NCBI RefSeq assembly: GCF_031198435.1
Contig: NZ_CP133548.1
Span: forward strand, 1,366,501-1,430,500
Length of the DNA stretch: 64,000 nt
Source: Pleionea litopenaei
GTDB lineage: Bacteria > Pseudomonadota > Gammaproteobacteria > Enterobacterales > Kangiellaceae
Reading direction: 5' to 3'
Both the position numbers and the translations under genes were made by a program. A model generated the notes under the pieces. The model did no database searches. It worked only from the letters and a program-made list of their open reading frames with translations, and was not told the DNA's origin. Below, in pieces: positions 34,000 through 41,687 of this stretch. The number at the start of each line of letters is the position of its first letter. The first letter of the stretch is position 1.

Positions 34000-36537
34000 A
34001 TGATGACGACAATAATGACGAATTCCACTAAGCAACGGTTGAAGAAGCCGACTGTAAAGATGATGGTCGTTCCAGTCCTTTTCTCGGTACTGGCGGCTTG
34101 TACTGGCGGTGGTCCAGAAAATGCTCCGGTGAATCAGAATCAAGGCAATAATGGCGGGAATAACTATTCCGGTCCTCCGCCTCAAACGGATGACGTACAA
34201 CGTTTTCAAACTTATTTCTGGAGTAACGTACTTGATAAATGCGGTGATTGTCATAACGAAGGTGGACAATCCCCGACGTTTGCACGGCAAGACGATGTTA
34301 ATCTCGCTTACGCAGAAGCAAACACCGTTGCTGATTTAGGCTCTCCCGCAGACTCTCGCTTGGTCGCTAAAGTATTAAGCGGTCACAACTGTTGGCTATC
34401 GAGCAATCAAGCATGTGCTGACACCATGACCTCCTACATTACTAACTGGGCTGGAAACAGCGGAAATGCTTCAACAGAGATTGAGCTTTCCGATCCTCCT
34501 ACTCTTTCTGATCCAGGAGCGACGAAAAACTTCCCTGAAGACCCAACACTGTTCCAAACTTATGTTTATCCTTTGTTGACTCAGTATTGTTCCGATTGTC
34601 ACAAAGAGTCGGCGACTACGCCAATTTCTCCATTCTTTGCCAGTGACGACATCAATTCAGCTTATGCGGCGGCTCAAAGTCGTATCAACCTAGACACGCC
34701 GGCTGACTCACGATTTGTAACGCGATTACGCTCTGAGTTCCATAACTGCTGGGATGTCTGTGAATATGACGACCCTAACTTAGTGTCTGACAGTGATGAA
34801 ATGGAAGCGGCGATTGCTCAGTTCTCTGATGCAATTCCGGTATCTCAGCTCGATCCTGATACGGTGTCATCGAAAGCGATGACTTTATACAATGGGATTC
34901 TTGCAAGCTCTGGTGGTCGACATGAAGTCGATGCCATCGCGACTTGGCAGTTCAAAGCGGGACAAAACAATACTGCTTTTGACACCAGCGGTGTAGAACC
35001 TGCTTTAGAACTTACCCTCAACGGTGAGTTTGAGTGGGTCGGCGGTTGGGGTATTAACCTCAAAGGCGGCAGCGCTCGTGCCAGCACAGCGAATAGCAAA
35101 AAACTTCATGACTTAATTAAGGCAACCAACGAATACACCATTGAAGGATGGTTTGCACCCGCCAATGTCACTCAAGAAGGCCCTGCTCGCATCGTGTCTT
35201 ACTCGGGCGGAGAAACCACTCGTAACTTTATGCTTGGACAAACCTTGTATAACTACGATTTCTTAAATCGTAGTACCAACAGCGACGCGAATGGTGAACC
35301 AGGCTTATCAACAGCCGATGCTGACGAACGCTTGCAAGCAACGCTGCAACACGTTGCCATCACTTACGATCCGGTCAATGGTCGACGAATCTACGTGAAC
35401 GGCGAATACACTGGCGATGTTGATGGTGTTGAACCCGGAACGTTAAACGATTGGGATGACACCTACATTCTGGTCTTGGGTTCAGAAACCAACAATGATT
35501 TTAAATGGCAAGGTGTTATTAAGTTTTTAAGTATCCACAACCGTGCGTTAACGGCTGAGCAAGTCTCACAAAACTTCAATGCTGGCGTTGGTGAACGCTT
35601 TTACTTGCTGTTTAACATTTCGCAAATCATCAATCCAACCGATGAAGCCAATGGAACCAATGAGGCGCGCGCTTATATCGTCTTTGAAGCGGCTCAATGG
35701 GACAGCTACAGCTATCTATTCAACGCTCCGTTCTTCATTTCATTAAACCCAGACTTCACCCCTCAAGCGATTCCGCTAAAAGGCATGAGCCTTGGGATTA
35801 ACGGAAAAGAGTCTCCGGTTGGACAAGCTTACCGAAACCTAGACTTGACGCTAGACGGCGCAAACTATGATCCCGATGCGGGACAAGTCGTCTCGACTCT
35901 TGGTACGGTTATTGGTTTAGAACAAGGTCCGTCGGTTGATGAGTTCTTCTTAACGTTCGAACAACTGGGTGACAAAACTAACGTTCGAGTTGATGCAGAC
36001 CCATCACCCGTTCCAACACCGCCAGACGCATCACCGGTTGCTTCTGAAATCGGTGTTCGAACCTTCGAAGAAGTCTATGCCACGCTTGCGCAAATGACCG
36101 GAGTTAGCATGAACCATCCGAAAGTTCAGGCAACTTACTTAAAAGTGAAGCAACAATTGCCAACAAGCGAAGGCATTGAAAGCTTCTTATCTTCGCATCA
36201 AATGGGCGTAACGCAATTAAGCATCGAATATTGCTCAGCTCTGATGGATGACACAACGCTTCGAGCTCAGACTTTCCCAGGGTTCAATTTCGGGGGTTCA
36301 GTGACTGCAGCGTTTGATGCGACTGGTCGCAGCGCCTTAATTGACCCATTGCTTGTTCGAGTCATGGGCACAGGCTTAGCGTCACAACCTGCTGACAATG
36401 ATGTCAGTACGGAGCTAAATAATTTAATCGATACACTAACCGCTTGTGGAAACAGCTGTGAAGCAGGTCGTACTGTTAAGGTTGCTAAGTCGGTCTGTGC
36501 CGCTGCCTCTGGTAGCGCGGTCATGTTGGTACAATAG
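34000..36537 (+). CDS. Diheme lipoprotein with LamG-like domain
   Basis: 845 residues. Lipobox LAAC (Cys33) after a basic N-region, then an Asn/Gly-rich linker. Two homologous cytochrome-like modules follow, with heme motifs CGDCH (81-85) and CSDCH (197-201); each is followed by a segment containing ADSRLV or ADSRFV and a Cys-rich NCW, showing internal duplication. A LamG/concanavalin-like jelly-roll covers about 365-510 (YTIEGWFAPANV, HVAITYDPVNGRRIYVNGEY, TAEQVSQNF), suggesting carbohydrate or surface binding. The C-terminal 300 residues are unassigned. The next gene starts 12 bp after its stop, with the ribosome site between them. Confidence 0.82.
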   Translation: MMTTIMTNSTKQRLKKPTVKMMVVPVLFSVLAACTGGGPENAPVNQNQGNNGGNNYSGPPPQTDDVQRFQTYFWSNVLDKCGDCHNEGGQSPTFARQDDVNLAYAEANTVADLGSPADSRLVAKVLSGHNCWLSSNQACADTMTSYITNWAGNSGNASTEIELSDPPTLSDPGATKNFPEDPTLFQTYVYPLLTQYCSDCHKESATTPISPFFASDDINSAYAAAQSRINLDTPADSRFVTRLRSEFHNCWDVCEYDDPNLVSDSDEMEAAIAQFSDAIPVSQLDPDTVSSKAMTLYNGILASSGGRHEVDAIATWQFKAGQNNTAFDTSGVEPALELTLNGEFEWVGGWGINLKGGSARASTANSKKLHDLIKATNEYTIEGWFAPANVTQEGPARIVSYSGGETTRNFMLGQTLYNYDFLNRSTNSDANGEPGLSTADADERLQATLQHVAITYDPVNGRRIYVNGEYTGDVDGVEPGTLNDWDDTYILVLGSETNNDFKWQGVIKFLSIHNRALTAEQVSQNFNAGVGERFYLLFNISQIINPTDEANGTNEARAYIVFEAAQWDSYSYLFNAPFFISLNPDFTPQAIPLKGMSLGINGKESPVGQAYRNLDLTLDGANYDPDAGQVVSTLGTVIGLEQGPSVDEFFLTFEQLGDKTNVRVDADPSPVPTPPDASPVASEIGVRTFEEVYATLAQMTGVSMNHPKVQATYLKVKQQLPTSEGIESFLSSHQMGVTQLSIEYCSALMDDTTLRAQTFPGFNFGGSVTAAFDATGRSALIDPLLVRVMGTGLASQPADNDVSTELNNLIDTLTACGNSCEAGRTVKVAKSVCAAASGSAVMLVQ

Positions 36538-36548
36538 AGGTGAAAAAA

Positions 36549-38153
36549 ATGAGTAAACGTAATAATAAAACCCTACATCCAGATGTGCCTCTGTATCATA
36601 CCGCCCATAAGCGCCCAGTAACACGTCGCGACTTTTTGGCTCAAGGTATGATTGCCGGCAGTGGAACCCTTCTTGGCACTTCACTTCTTGGCGCATTATC
36701 GAATCCTCTTTATGCTGAGCTAGCGCCCGATGTTCGTGATTTAAGAGATGTGTATTGCGGTCTTTCAGCTCAAGGCGCTGGTAAAATTCCATTTATCGCA
36801 TTCGATTTAGCCGGTGGAGCCAACATGGCCGGCTCGAATGTCTTGGTTGGTGGCGCTGGCGGTCAAATGGACTTCTTAACCACCGAAGGCTATAGCAAGT
36901 TAGGCTTGCCCGGTGATATGACGCCGAATCTTATCGATCCAACCACGCAAATGAATTACTACAACAACGAGCTTGGTCTCGCCTTTCATAGTGACAGTGC
37001 GTTCCTGCGCGGAATCTTCGACAAGTTTTCGGTTGGCAATCGAGCCAACGTTAATGGAGCAGTCATCCCAGCACGTTCAGAAAATGACACTGGCAACAAT
37101 CCGCATAACCCAATGTATGGATTGTACAAGTATGTCCGAAGCCAAGAACCTGCCTACGGATCGCTGCTTGATTTGATTGGTTCTCGCGCCAGTCAATCTG
37201 GTGGTAACTCAATGGCACCCGCGTCAATGATTATTCCAGCGGCTTTGCCAACCAAAGTGGATCGCCCAAGTGATGTAACCGGGTTAGTCGACGTTGGCGA
37301 CCTACTTAATGTATTAAACCAAGACGAAGCGGTCCGAGTGATGGAGTCCATTCAGCGAATTTCTGCGATGAAAATGGCTCAAGTTGACTCAGGTGTCGCC
37401 CGCGAGAGCGATATCGATAAGTCAGTCAACTGTAACTACGTTAAAAGTGCCGATTTAGCGGACCGTTTTGGTAATCCTGCCAGCTTAGATCCCGCCCTTG
37501 ATGCCGAAATTGTCGGTGCATCGGGTATTTTCTCTCAAGAAGAGTTCGACTCAGACGGCGAATTCCGCAAAACGGCTTCCGTTATGAAAATGGTTATTAA
37601 TGGCTACGCAGGTGCAGGAACAATCACCATGGGTGGTTATGACTACCACGGTGGTGGACGCCGAACGGGTGAAGTACGAGATTTTCGTGCTGGCCGCTGC
37701 ATGGGTGCGTGTTTAGAATACGCCGCTCGTATGAATATGCCTTTAATGATGTACGTGTTCAGTGACGGCTCACTCGCCAGTAACGGTATGATTGATGACA
37801 GTGAAGATGGTCGCGGTAAAGGTATGTGGACGGGTGACAACTCATCAACAGCAGCGTCATTCTTTTTAGTCTATAACCCTGGTGGCAAACCGCAATTAAT
37901 TGGGGCTACCCCAGAAGTCCAAGCGAAACATCAGCAACTCGGTTACATGCGTCCAGACGCCTCGGTTGAAACGGCTAGCTCCCCCGCTGCCAATAACGTC
38001 AACTTGTTAGCCGAAGCGGTGATTTTGAACTACATGGCATTGCATGGTGAGCAAAATCAATTTGCATCCTTGTTCCCCACTCAAGGGTTAGGGAACTCAA
38101 CAATGCTTGATGCACTCACTGCTTTTGAGCCAATTGTTCAAGGAAACATCTAA
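36549..38153 (+). CDS. Tat-exported DUF1501-like protein
   Basis: 534 residues from the ATG at 36549, with GAGGTG 6 bases upstream; a GTG three codons earlier is disfavoured. The N-terminus carries a twin-arginine motif, TRRDFLAQG, followed by a moderately hydrophobic stretch to about residue 57, so it should be exported folded and perhaps with a cofactor. The mature part resembles DUF1501 proteins (alkaline-phosphatase-like fold), with DLAGGANMAGSN near residue 85 and the Gly/His-rich GGYDYHGGGRRTGEV near residue 360 as candidate metal or active-site regions. DUF1501 proteins often accompany unusual cytochromes. A strong terminator follows. Confidence 0.72.
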   Translation: MSKRNNKTLHPDVPLYHTAHKRPVTRRDFLAQGMIAGSGTLLGTSLLGALSNPLYAELAPDVRDLRDVYCGLSAQGAGKIPFIAFDLAGGANMAGSNVLVGGAGGQMDFLTTEGYSKLGLPGDMTPNLIDPTTQMNYYNNELGLAFHSDSAFLRGIFDKFSVGNRANVNGAVIPARSENDTGNNPHNPMYGLYKYVRSQEPAYGSLLDLIGSRASQSGGNSMAPASMIIPAALPTKVDRPSDVTGLVDVGDLLNVLNQDEAVRVMESIQRISAMKMAQVDSGVARESDIDKSVNCNYVKSADLADRFGNPASLDPALDAEIVGASGIFSQEEFDSDGEFRKTASVMKMVINGYAGAGTITMGGYDYHGGGRRTGEVRDFRAGRCMGACLEYAARMNMPLMMYVFSDGSLASNGMIDDSEDGRGKGMWTGDNSSTAASFFLVYNPGGKPQLIGATPEVQAKHQQLGYMRPDASVETASSPAANNVNLLAEAVILNYMALHGEQNQFASLFPTQGLGNSTMLDALTAFEPIVQGNI

Positions 38154-38204
38154 GACAAAGGCGAAACATAAAGCATTTGCAGTCAATCGTTTAGCAATTA
38201 CAAT

Positions 38205-38233
38205 ACGGGTAACCTTAAGTTACCCGTTTTTTT
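38205..38233 (+). terminator. Terminator of the plus-strand redox operon
   Basis: ACGGGTAAC (38205-38213) and GTTACCCGT (38219-38227), 9 bp with a CTTAA loop, run into seven T. The rhomboid ATG follows directly at 38234. Confidence 0.88.
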
Positions 38234-39715
38234 ATGCTGCTAATAATACCGACAGAAGTTCCTTTATCTAAAAAACACTTACCTTGGCTGACGGCATCAT
38301 TGATCATCGTCACAATAGCTTCCTTTTTTGCATTTCAAATGAACGATGAAAAAGAACAGCAAAAGGTCTTTGAATATTACGTACAAAGTGAGCAATTTAC
38401 TCGCGAGCTTCCCTATTTCGAAAAATACCTTTTAACTAAGTCAGCAAACAAACACTATTACAACGTATCTGAGGTCTATACAAAAGGCCCCAGTCGGCTT
38501 TACTTTATGGTGTTTGACCACAACTTTAGACGATATCTAGAACAGTCATTCAAAGAAGACAGCAGCATCGACGTCGTTGAGTGGAGACTAGCCAACCAAG
38601 AAATTAAGGCGTTACTCAGCCAAGTCACTTTTTATCATTACGGGATCAAATACGAAGATAACCGACCGGTATCTTTAATCACCCACCTGTTCTTACACGG
38701 TGATCTATTTCATCTACTGGGAAACATGCTGGTCTTATTCTTGTTCGGCTTTGGCATTGAGCGATTATTTGGCCGAATTAAGCTGATAATTATTTATTTG
38801 CTCACTGGAGCGGCTGGAGCTAGTCTTTTTACTCTACTTGACGGAACGCCCTACACTCCGCTGCTAGGTGCCTCAGGGGCTATCTCAGGCTTAATGGGAG
38901 CCTACATTGCTTACTATGGTGCTCGAAAGATTCGCTTTTTTGCTTGGTTCGGCCTCTATTTCAATCACTTTCAATGGTCCGCTCTGATGGTACTCGCCTT
39001 CTGGTTGATCAAAGAGCTTGGGTATTACTTATGGGGTAATCAGCCCAATGTTGCTTATCTCGCCCATCTCGGAGGTCTACTGAGCGGCGCTCTGCTCGGA
39101 TTTTTACTAAAGCCGCGTCTCACTGCCCGTTTAGACGAACAACACTCAACCCAAAATCCACCGACCAGCCGCTACGCAGAGGCCTTGGATGCGATTCGAC
39201 AACTCGATTTCGACCGAGCTCGCAGCGACCTTCTATTCACTTTAAAACATCATCCAGATCATGAAGGCTGTCTAAAAAGCTTATATAACTTAGAAAAAAC
39301 CAATACTGGCAGTGAAAAGTTTAAACATGCCGTAAACACCCTACTTGCGGTGCATCCTCGCCACGACCAACTTGATGAATTCATTTTAACGGTCGCTCAA
39401 CAACACCTCGGAAAGCATTTATCGGTATCAGACCTGGGTATTGAACAGTTATTTAACTTACTCACCCGCCAATTAAGAAACGACCAAGTGCAAAGTTCCA
39501 CACCTCATGTCGCCATGGCTAAAAAGCGATTTGCCGAACATCCCCGCTTACCACAGCTGCTATATGAGTGGAGTTCAGCCCTTGCAAAGCGCGAAAAATA
39601 CCGTAGTGCAGCTAACGAATTGAATTATTTAGCAAACTACTATGGTGAAACGGAATATGGAAAAAGAGCCGTCAATAGCCTGAATGAATGGCGCAGTAAG
39701 AATATCGTTAGTTAG
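38234..39715 (+). CDS. Rhomboid family intramembrane serine protease with C-terminal extension
   Basis: 493 residues. The N-terminus MLLIIPTEVP and first membrane helix match proteobacterial rhomboids. The catalytic core has HLFLHGDLFHLLGNML, the nucleophile Ser in GASGAISGLMGAY near residue 217 and the second catalytic residue His in AHLGGLLSG near residue 276, so an active protease is expected. The last 190 residues are soluble and helical with TPR-like character (YAEALDAIRQLDFDRARSD). Substrates are unknown. The start codon follows the T run of the preceding terminator, leaving no room for a normal ribosome site. Confidence 0.9.
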   Translation: MLLIIPTEVPLSKKHLPWLTASLIIVTIASFFAFQMNDEKEQQKVFEYYVQSEQFTRELPYFEKYLLTKSANKHYYNVSEVYTKGPSRLYFMVFDHNFRRYLEQSFKEDSSIDVVEWRLANQEIKALLSQVTFYHYGIKYEDNRPVSLITHLFLHGDLFHLLGNMLVLFLFGFGIERLFGRIKLIIIYLLTGAAGASLFTLLDGTPYTPLLGASGAISGLMGAYIAYYGARKIRFFAWFGLYFNHFQWSALMVLAFWLIKELGYYLWGNQPNVAYLAHLGGLLSGALLGFLLKPRLTARLDEQHSTQNPPTSRYAEALDAIRQLDFDRARSDLLFTLKHHPDHEGCLKSLYNLEKTNTGSEKFKHAVNTLLAVHPRHDQLDEFILTVAQQHLGKHLSVSDLGIEQLFNLLTRQLRNDQVQSSTPHVAMAKKRFAEHPRLPQLLYEWSSALAKREKYRSAANELNYLANYYGETEYGKRAVNSLNEWRSKNIVS

Positions 39716-39716
39716 G

Positions 39717-39743
39717 ATATTTCTGGTTGCAACCAAAATATCT
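39717..39743. promoter_or_regulatory. Palindrome between the rhomboid stop and the csp promoter
   Basis: GATATTT-C-TGGTTGC and GCAACCAAAATATC are complementary over 14 bp with one bulged C. The centre TTGCAA leaves almost no loop. It sits 2 bases before the -35 box, so it could be an operator, or a terminator for the rhomboid gene. Confidence 0.5.
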
Positions 39744-39745
39744 CT

Positions 39746-39773
39746 TTGACAGCGTGTATTCGCGGTATATAAT
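39746..39773 (+). promoter_or_regulatory. Sigma-70 promoter of the cold-shock gene
   Basis: Perfect TTGACA (39746-39751) and perfect TATAAT (39768-39773) with a 16-base spacer. The expected start is near 39780. Confidence 0.85.
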
Positions 39774-39779
39774 TCACTC

Positions 39780-39923
39780 AGCTTGAGAGTAAAGCTGTAT
39801 TTATTGCGATTCCGAACACCTATCGATGGATACCCGTTCTGTTGTTAATAAGTAATAGTTCCACTTCAAAAGCTCCACCACCAGAAATGGTAATGTTTAA
39901 TCGTTAACAACGAGAATGAAGAT
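39780..39923 (+). promoter_or_regulatory. Long 5' leader of the cold-shock mRNA
   Basis: About 144 bases lie between the predicted start and the ATG, the kind of long structured leader that controls stability and translation of cspA mRNAs with temperature. No copy of the E. coli cold box was recognised. A purine-rich GAATGAAG precedes the ATG. Confidence 0.5.
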
Positions 39924-40133
39924 ATGTCAGATAAAGTAACTGGAACCGTTAAGTGGTTCAACGAGTCAAAAGGTTTCGGATTCATTTCACAAGAATCCGG
40001 TCCAGACGTTTTCGCACACTTCAGTGCAATCGTAGGCGATGGTTTCAAAACCTTAGCTGAAGGCCAAAAAGTTGAGTTTTCTATCACTCAAGGCCAAAAA
40101 GGACCACAAGCAGAAAACATCGTTGCTCTGTAA
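39924..40133 (+). CDS. Cold-shock protein, CspA family
   Basis: 69 residues, one cold-shock domain. RNP1 (KGFGFI, about residues 17-22) and RNP2 (DVFAHF, about 29-34) are present, with Ala in place of the usual Val/Ile in RNP2. The family binds single-stranded RNA and DNA and acts as an RNA chaperone. A consensus promoter, a long leader and a strong terminator frame the gene, which implies high monocistronic expression. Whether it is cold-induced or constitutive cannot be told from sequence. Confidence 0.95.
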   Translation: MSDKVTGTVKWFNESKGFGFISQESGPDVFAHFSAIVGDGFKTLAEGQKVEFSITQGQKGPQAENIVAL

Positions 40134-40147
40134 TCCTTTTTAAGACG

Positions 40148-40177
40148 AAAAAGGCGAGTTCATACTCGCCTTTTTTT
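40148..40177 (+). terminator. Terminator of the cold-shock gene
   Basis: AAAAAGGCGAGT and ACTCGCCTTTTT form a 12-bp stem around TC-AT, followed by further T. The A-rich left arm also allows use by the convergent hydrolase gene. Confidence 0.9.
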
Positions 40178-40241
40178 ATGCCTAATTTTTTAGTAATTAC
40201 TCCAACAACAGCCTAAGCACTTCACCCTTTCTTTTGCTCAG

Positions 40242-41090
40242 CTAAGCCTCAGCTTTGCTCCTGAGCACACTCAGGTTATTTGTACACAAGCGGTCATAAT
40301 GTTTCTTAAGAAAGGTAACCGTTAGTTCATGATGTTGAAAAAAGGCATTATGCCCTCCCTCTGGGAACCATTCTAACAATGCCCATGGGTAGTGAGTCAT
40401 CATATCTTCAACCAAAGCTGGCGGAATAACTTCTTCTTTTGCACCGTGCAAAACAAGCATAACGCGAGGCGTACTCGACAATTGCTCGCGGACATCGTAT
40501 TCCGCAAGGGAGGTTAGGTTTATTCGGTTAGCCAAGGGTTGTGTGTAGCGACGATTGAATATTTCAGTAAAGGAGTCGTCTAGATGACGATTTTCAAAAT
40601 AATCATACTGACGTTGTCGCTTAAATAAGCCATCACCTGCTTCCATATAGCTATCGAGTGAGGTTTGCATGTACAAAGCATCCGACAGATTATGTTCCTT
40701 CACCGCTTCAATAGGGTTCTTATCTAATGAGCCCATTAACAATAAGGAGGCATCGTCAAACTGACGTTCAATGACAGAGGCGAGAATGATCATTCCTCCA
40801 ATAGAATGACCAACTAATAGGCCCTGTTGTAAATGATACTTTTCAATAATCTGGCTGTTTAGCGCGACAAGATCAGAAAATTTATAATGATCGACGGTTA
40901 ATTTAGATAAACCATGACCGGGCAACTCCCAAACGACCACTCGGTGCCCTTTGCTCCGAAAAAACTCGATCACTCCAGTACCGCAAGTGCTGTTTTGGGT
41001 ATTTCCATGCAAGAATAACACTGGCTTTAAATTCGAATTACCTGGGTATTCATGAATATAAAGCTCATTCAGATCAAACGGATGTTCCAT
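40242..41090 (-). CDS. Alpha/beta hydrolase
   Basis: 282 residues from the ATG at 41090; the GTG one codon earlier is less likely. Alpha/beta-hydrolase fold: oxyanion HGNTQNS after FLH near residue 28, nucleophile Ser in VGHSIGGMI near residue 95, an acid in the VLHGAKEEVIPP segment near residue 222, and His in PEGGHNAF near residue 248. No signal peptide is present. The substrate cannot be assigned; esterase or peptidase are both possible. It lies before a PilZ gene on the same strand, 71 bp apart, with no clear functional link. Confidence 0.85.
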   Translation of the reverse strand: MEHPFDLNELYIHEYPGNSNLKPVLFLHGNTQNSTCGTGVIEFFRSKGHRVVVWELPGHGLSKLTVDHYKFSDLVALNSQIIEKYHLQQGLLVGHSIGGMIILASVIERQFDDASLLLMGSLDKNPIEAVKEHNLSDALYMQTSLDSYMEAGDGLFKRQRQYDYFENRHLDDSFTEIFNRRYTQPLANRINLTSLAEYDVREQLSSTPRVMLVLHGAKEEVIPPALVEDMMTHYPWALLEWFPEGGHNAFFQHHELTVTFLKKHYDRLCTNNLSVLRSKAEA

Positions 41091-41161
41091 CACTCGTTAC
41101 CTTCGCTCCTAAAATTTTAGAGCGAGTTTATATCATAACTAGGTATAAAGTTGAACGTCCT

Positions 41162-41572
41162 CTACTGACTGATTCGAATAACTTGGTTACGCTGAAAGTC
41201 ATCATTGGCAATACTAAAAAGATAATCGGCCAGCACCGATGCACTGTTTTGTAAGAAGCGTTCGAAACGACAGCCGACTGAAAACTGTTGATGCGAAAGC
41301 CGTTGAGTGTAAACGGCTCCAACGATTACATCGGCTTTCACAAAAGGTTCGGGTAAGTACACCGCAACGTTCAAATGAATCGTATCAATGATATTCTCGC
41401 GTTGTTGGTTAGGAAAAAGGAACACCAAGTTTTCAACCGATGTAATGATCCGCATTCCAGTTGCAGATATATTGCAAACACTTAACCGTAATTGCTCATC
41501 GTTCGACAAGCCAACGTCTGCTAAAAGGTTAACGTCATAACGGCTCGCCATACGACGTTCGATCAGTTCCAT
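41162..41572 (-). CDS. PilZ domain protein
   Basis: 136 residues, one PilZ domain and little else. The cyclic-di-GMP-binding features are visible: an N-terminal Arg cluster (ERRMASR, about residues 5-11) and the beta-strand motif NISATGMRI near residue 34, matching the D/N-x-S-x-x-G pattern. A GCRFERF segment closes the domain. It probably responds to c-di-GMP, and a GGDEF-EAL protein is encoded 6 kb away, but no direct partner gene is adjacent. Confidence 0.85.
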   Translation of the reverse strand: MELIERRMASRYDVNLLADVGLSNDEQLRLSVCNISATGMRIITSVENLVFLFPNQQRENIIDTIHLNVAVYLPEPFVKADVIVGAVYTQRLSHQQFSVGCRFERFLQNSASVLADYLFSIANDDFQRNQVIRISQ

Positions 41573-41687
41573 AGTTTTGAAATCCCGTGTGTCTAATTAA
41601 ACTATAGATATCAATAGTCGAAATACCAAACAATGTCTCTATTCGAGATATTTATTAATCAACTTTCGTTCAAAAGGATGAACCCGG

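Noticed and set aside
36436-36792. Antisense frame over the junction of the LamG and DUF1501-like genes
   Set aside because: Both plus-strand genes have strong domain and ribosome-site evidence; the antisense frame has none.
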